A DNA stretch of 45,224 bases from Streptomyces sp. Ru71 (GTDB taxonomy: Bacteria > Actinomycetota > Actinomycetes > Streptomycetales > Streptomycetaceae): positions 1 through 45,224 of the forward strand of contig NZ_PQSS01000060.1 in the NCBI RefSeq assembly GCF_002920535.1. The letters are read 5' to 3'. Below are positions 43,494 through 45,224 of the stretch, piece after piece (the first letter of the stretch is position 1; each line of letters opens with the position of its first letter). The notes beneath the pieces were generated by a model that worked only from the letters and a program-made list of their open reading frames with translations, was not told where the DNA came from and did not search any database. The translations under genes and the position numbers were made by a program.

Positions 43494-44420
43494 GTGCCCG
43501 GCATCGACCTGCACACCCATCTCGCTCCTCGCCTGGACCACCACCCTCACAACACGGACGGTCTGCTGCTGATCGATGGGCGCCCCGTCGGCCCGCCCGA
43601 CCTTTATCGTCCGGACAGGCTGGTGTCCTACCTCGACACCGCCGGCCTTGACGAAGCGGTCGTGACGATCCCCCCGCCCTTTTTCCGCCAAGACCTGGAC
43701 GCCGAGGCGGCACGTGAGTGGGCCGAGTCCGTCAACACAGGTCTGCTGAACGCGCTGGACGACAGGGACCGGCTCACCCCGCTCGCCTATCTCCCACTGG
43801 AACACCCCGACGTGGCCGTCGACGAGTACGCACGCCTGCGCGACGACGACCGGTGGGCCGGGCTGACCGCCGCGGCGGGCGGCGCTTCCTGCTCCCTCGC
43901 CGACGCCGCGCTCGCCCCCCTGTGGAAGGCTTTGGACGAGGACGGTCGCACCCTGCTCCTTCACCCCGGCACCACCCCCGACACTCGGCTCACGCCGTTC
44001 TACCTGGCCAACCTTCTGGGAAACCCCGGCGAGACCGCGCTCGCCGCAGCCCAGCTCGTCTTCGGTGACGTCCTCGCCACGCATCCGCGCTTGCGCTTTG
44101 TGCTGGTGCACTGCGGTGGCTTGCTCCCGACGGTCATCGGCCGCTGGCAACGGGGGGTGGATACACACCGGCCCGGCGTGCCCGACCTTTCGGAGTCCCC
44201 CCGCGAAGCCGTGCGCCGCTTCTACGTGGACTGTCTCGCTCATGACGCCGCCGTCGTGGACCTCGCCGTGACGACCTTCGGGGAGGACCGCATGGTGTTG
44301 GGCAGCGACTGGCCCTTCCCCATGGGCACAGACGACCCACGCTCTCTGGTGGCCCACCGGGGGGAAGACTTCGTTCGGACCGTGGAACTTCGCACCTCGC
44401 GGGAGGCGTTGGGGCGTTAA
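43494..44420 (+). CDS. Amidohydrolase 2 family protein (ACMSD-like)
   Basis: This 308-residue metal-dependent amidohydrolase-superfamily enzyme has ligands in place: His7 and His9 in DLHTHL, His157 in LLLHPGT, His206 in LVHCGG and Asp272 in LGSDWPFPMG. This set matches the ACMSD/gamma-resorcylate decarboxylase subgroup (amidohydrolase_2), which decarboxylates or hydrolyses ring-cleavage products. I start it at GTG 43494 because GGAG lies seven bases upstream and the protein then begins PGIDLHTHL, as family members do; ATG 43437 sits inside the upstream hairpin. It is the last gene of the catabolic island. Confidence 0.9.
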   Translation: MPGIDLHTHLAPRLDHHPHNTDGLLLIDGRPVGPPDLYRPDRLVSYLDTAGLDEAVVTIPPPFFRQDLDAEAAREWAESVNTGLLNALDDRDRLTPLAYLPLEHPDVAVDEYARLRDDDRWAGLTAAAGGASCSLADAALAPLWKALDEDGRTLLLHPGTTPDTRLTPFYLANLLGNPGETALAAAQLVFGDVLATHPRLRFVLVHCGGLLPTVIGRWQRGVDTHRPGVPDLSESPREAVRRFYVDCLAHDAAVVDLAVTTFGEDRMVLGSDWPFPMGTDDPRSLVAHRGEDFVRTVELRTSREALGR

Positions 44421-44766
44421 TTCCACCCTGCGCGGCCTGCCCCGAGGTGCGCACGTCGCCAGCGTCTGGGCACTGCGGGCCTCAGCAAGTCGTAGAGAGC
44501 AACTGTAGGCCTGCCCCCTCCCGGACAGCGGTGTGGCGGACGACGGCGTAGCGGGCGGCCGCTCGCAATGGGGCACGACACGGATCGTGCTGCTTCAGCA
44601 GGGCATCGACCGCAGACAGCACGACGGCAGTGGGGCACCGGTTGGGGCATCCGACCCAACCGGTGCCGGCGGCTCTTGGGGCACAAGGAGCTTCCCCCTT
44701 CTCCCACCAAGGGCGATGGCGCTGCGTCTGGTGCGCGAGTAATTGCAAGCACCACCGGCCGGCGCC
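44421..44766. other. Gap between the amidohydrolase and the CRISPR array
   Basis: This 346-base interval holds no gene I can support. Its centre carries a strong hairpin described separately. Frames running through it on the minus strand also run through the CRISPR repeats, so they are not real. The interval separates the rightward catabolic transcript from the leftward CRISPR transcript. Confidence 0.5.
44634..44667. terminator. Strong 13-bp hairpin, probable bidirectional terminator
   Basis: GGCACCGGTTGGG (44634-44646) pairs perfectly with CCCAACCGGTGCC (44655-44667) across an 8-base loop. It lies between converging transcripts: the catabolic island reading right and the CRISPR array reading left, 99 bases past the leader-distal repeat. 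Its position and symmetry make a shared terminator likely. There is no U-run. Confidence 0.6.
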
Positions 44767-45223
44767 GGGACCATCCCCGCGGGTGCGCGGAGCACGACTG
44801 TCTAACTGTCCGAGCTGGTACTTCGTGGGGACCATCCCCGCGGGTGCGGGGAGCACACCGGGGCGGTTCACCCTGCTGACGGCGGAGAGGGACCATCCCC
44901 GCGGGTGCGGGGAGCACGGTGTAGAAGGGTCCTGTGAGCCCGAAGTCGCGGGACCATCCCCGCGGGTGCGGGGAGCACTCGCGGGCGAACGCACGCGCGG
45001 ACTGGGCGAGGGGGACCATCCCCGCGGGTGCAGGGAGCACTCGCCGGGCTGGCGGAAGTGCTTCTCCAGCGCGGGACCATCCCCGCGGGTGCGGGGAGCA
45101 CGCGGCGGCCTCGCGCGCCCTTGCGAGCGGCTCGGGACCATCCCCGCGGGTGCGGGGAGCACAACGCGTTCCTCCCCGAGCCGGAGGTCGCCCTGGGACC
45201 ATCCCCGCGGGTGCGGGGAGCAC
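44767..45223 (-). CRISPR. Type I-E CRISPR array, leader-distal part, truncated by the window edge
   Basis: Eight 29-bp repeats start at 44767, 44828, 44889, 44950, 45012, 45073, 45134 and 45195. The plus strand reads GGGACCATCCCCGCGG then GTGCGGGGAGCAC; the stem CCCCGC/GCGGGG fits the E. coli-type family seen in Streptomyces (transcribed form begins GTGCTCCCCGC). Spacers are 32 bp except the fourth, 33 bp (44979-45011). The first repeat has G to C at 44788 and the fifth has one A for G. Degeneracy at the left end, plus repeat orientation, places the leader to the right outside the window. No cas gene is present in the window. Confidence 0.97.
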
Positions 45224-45224
45224 C

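Noticed and set aside
44417..45223. Minus-strand open frames made of repeated PAPAGMVP-like units
   Set aside because: These are translations of the CRISPR repeats and spacers. The 61-bp period is explained fully by the array.

Overview
The window is GC-rich, with many GTG starts, strong third-position G/C bias, genes overlapping by 1-14 bases, and actinobacterial families (SpoIIE phosphatase with PAS/GAF, RsbW-like ATPase, DUF2637, DUF3846, replication-relaxation, BTAD). This points to Streptomyces or a close relative. The first 20 kb resembles the conserved transfer/secretion block of actinomycete linear plasmids and integrative elements. No integrase, origin or terminal repeat is visible, so a replicon assignment is inference.

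Region A (1-5641, plus strand) is a conjugation/type IV secretion-like block: the tail of an unidentified protein, a lytic transglycosylase-NlpC/P60 wall hydrolase, a membrane-anchored small protein, a VirB4/TraD-type ATPase, and a replication-relaxation protein broken by an apparent one-base frameshift. Region B (5914-17321, plus) is a Tad-like secretion or pilus operon: lipoprotein, secreted protein, SAF/CpaB-like, CpaE-like, CpaF ATPase, TadB, TadC, a small pilin-like protein, two TadE-like and one TadG-like pseudopilins, and a large LysM-TM-BTAD fusion. DUF3846 and DUF2637 genes face it (17352-19783, minus). Three machinery genes (VirB4-like, cpaF-like, tadC-like) each carry one TTA codon, so bldA control is possible.

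Region C (19784-23396) is a noncoding stretch followed by a PAS-PAS-GAF-SpoIIE-HATPase regulator.

Region D (23397-44420) is the most interesting part: a catabolic island of two divergent operons around an AraC-family regulator and a small RsbW-like ATPase. The minus operon (33340 down to 23397) encodes an Ldh-type dehydrogenase, a PYROXD2/CrtI-like flavoprotein, an SDR, a class A aromatic hydroxylase, two cupins, a RidA-family protein, a fumarylacetoacetate hydrolase-family protein, an XdhC/CoxI chaperone and an NCS1 permease. The plus operon (35186 up to 43330) encodes an SDR, a StyA1-type styrene/indole monooxygenase, a StyA2B-type monooxygenase-flavin reductase fusion, a three-subunit molybdenum hydroxylase (FAD, 2Fe-2S, Mo) and a CoxG-like SRPBCC protein. 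An ACMSD-like amidohydrolase follows a terminator-like hairpin. Together they look like a pathway importing and degrading an N-heteroaromatic compound (indole-, quinoline- or purine-like). The substrate cannot be fixed from sequence.

The two operons appear to be one regulon. The DNA ahead of each carries two tandem half-sites of form GCG-N6-GGAYAG exactly 21 bp apart, followed 20 bp later by the same TAATTT -10-like hexamer. I regard this matched four-half-site operator as the strongest new signal in the window.

Region E (44421-45224) holds a strong hairpin and then the leader-distal end of a type I-E CRISPR array (eight 29-bp repeats) that runs off the right edge; no cas gene is in the window.
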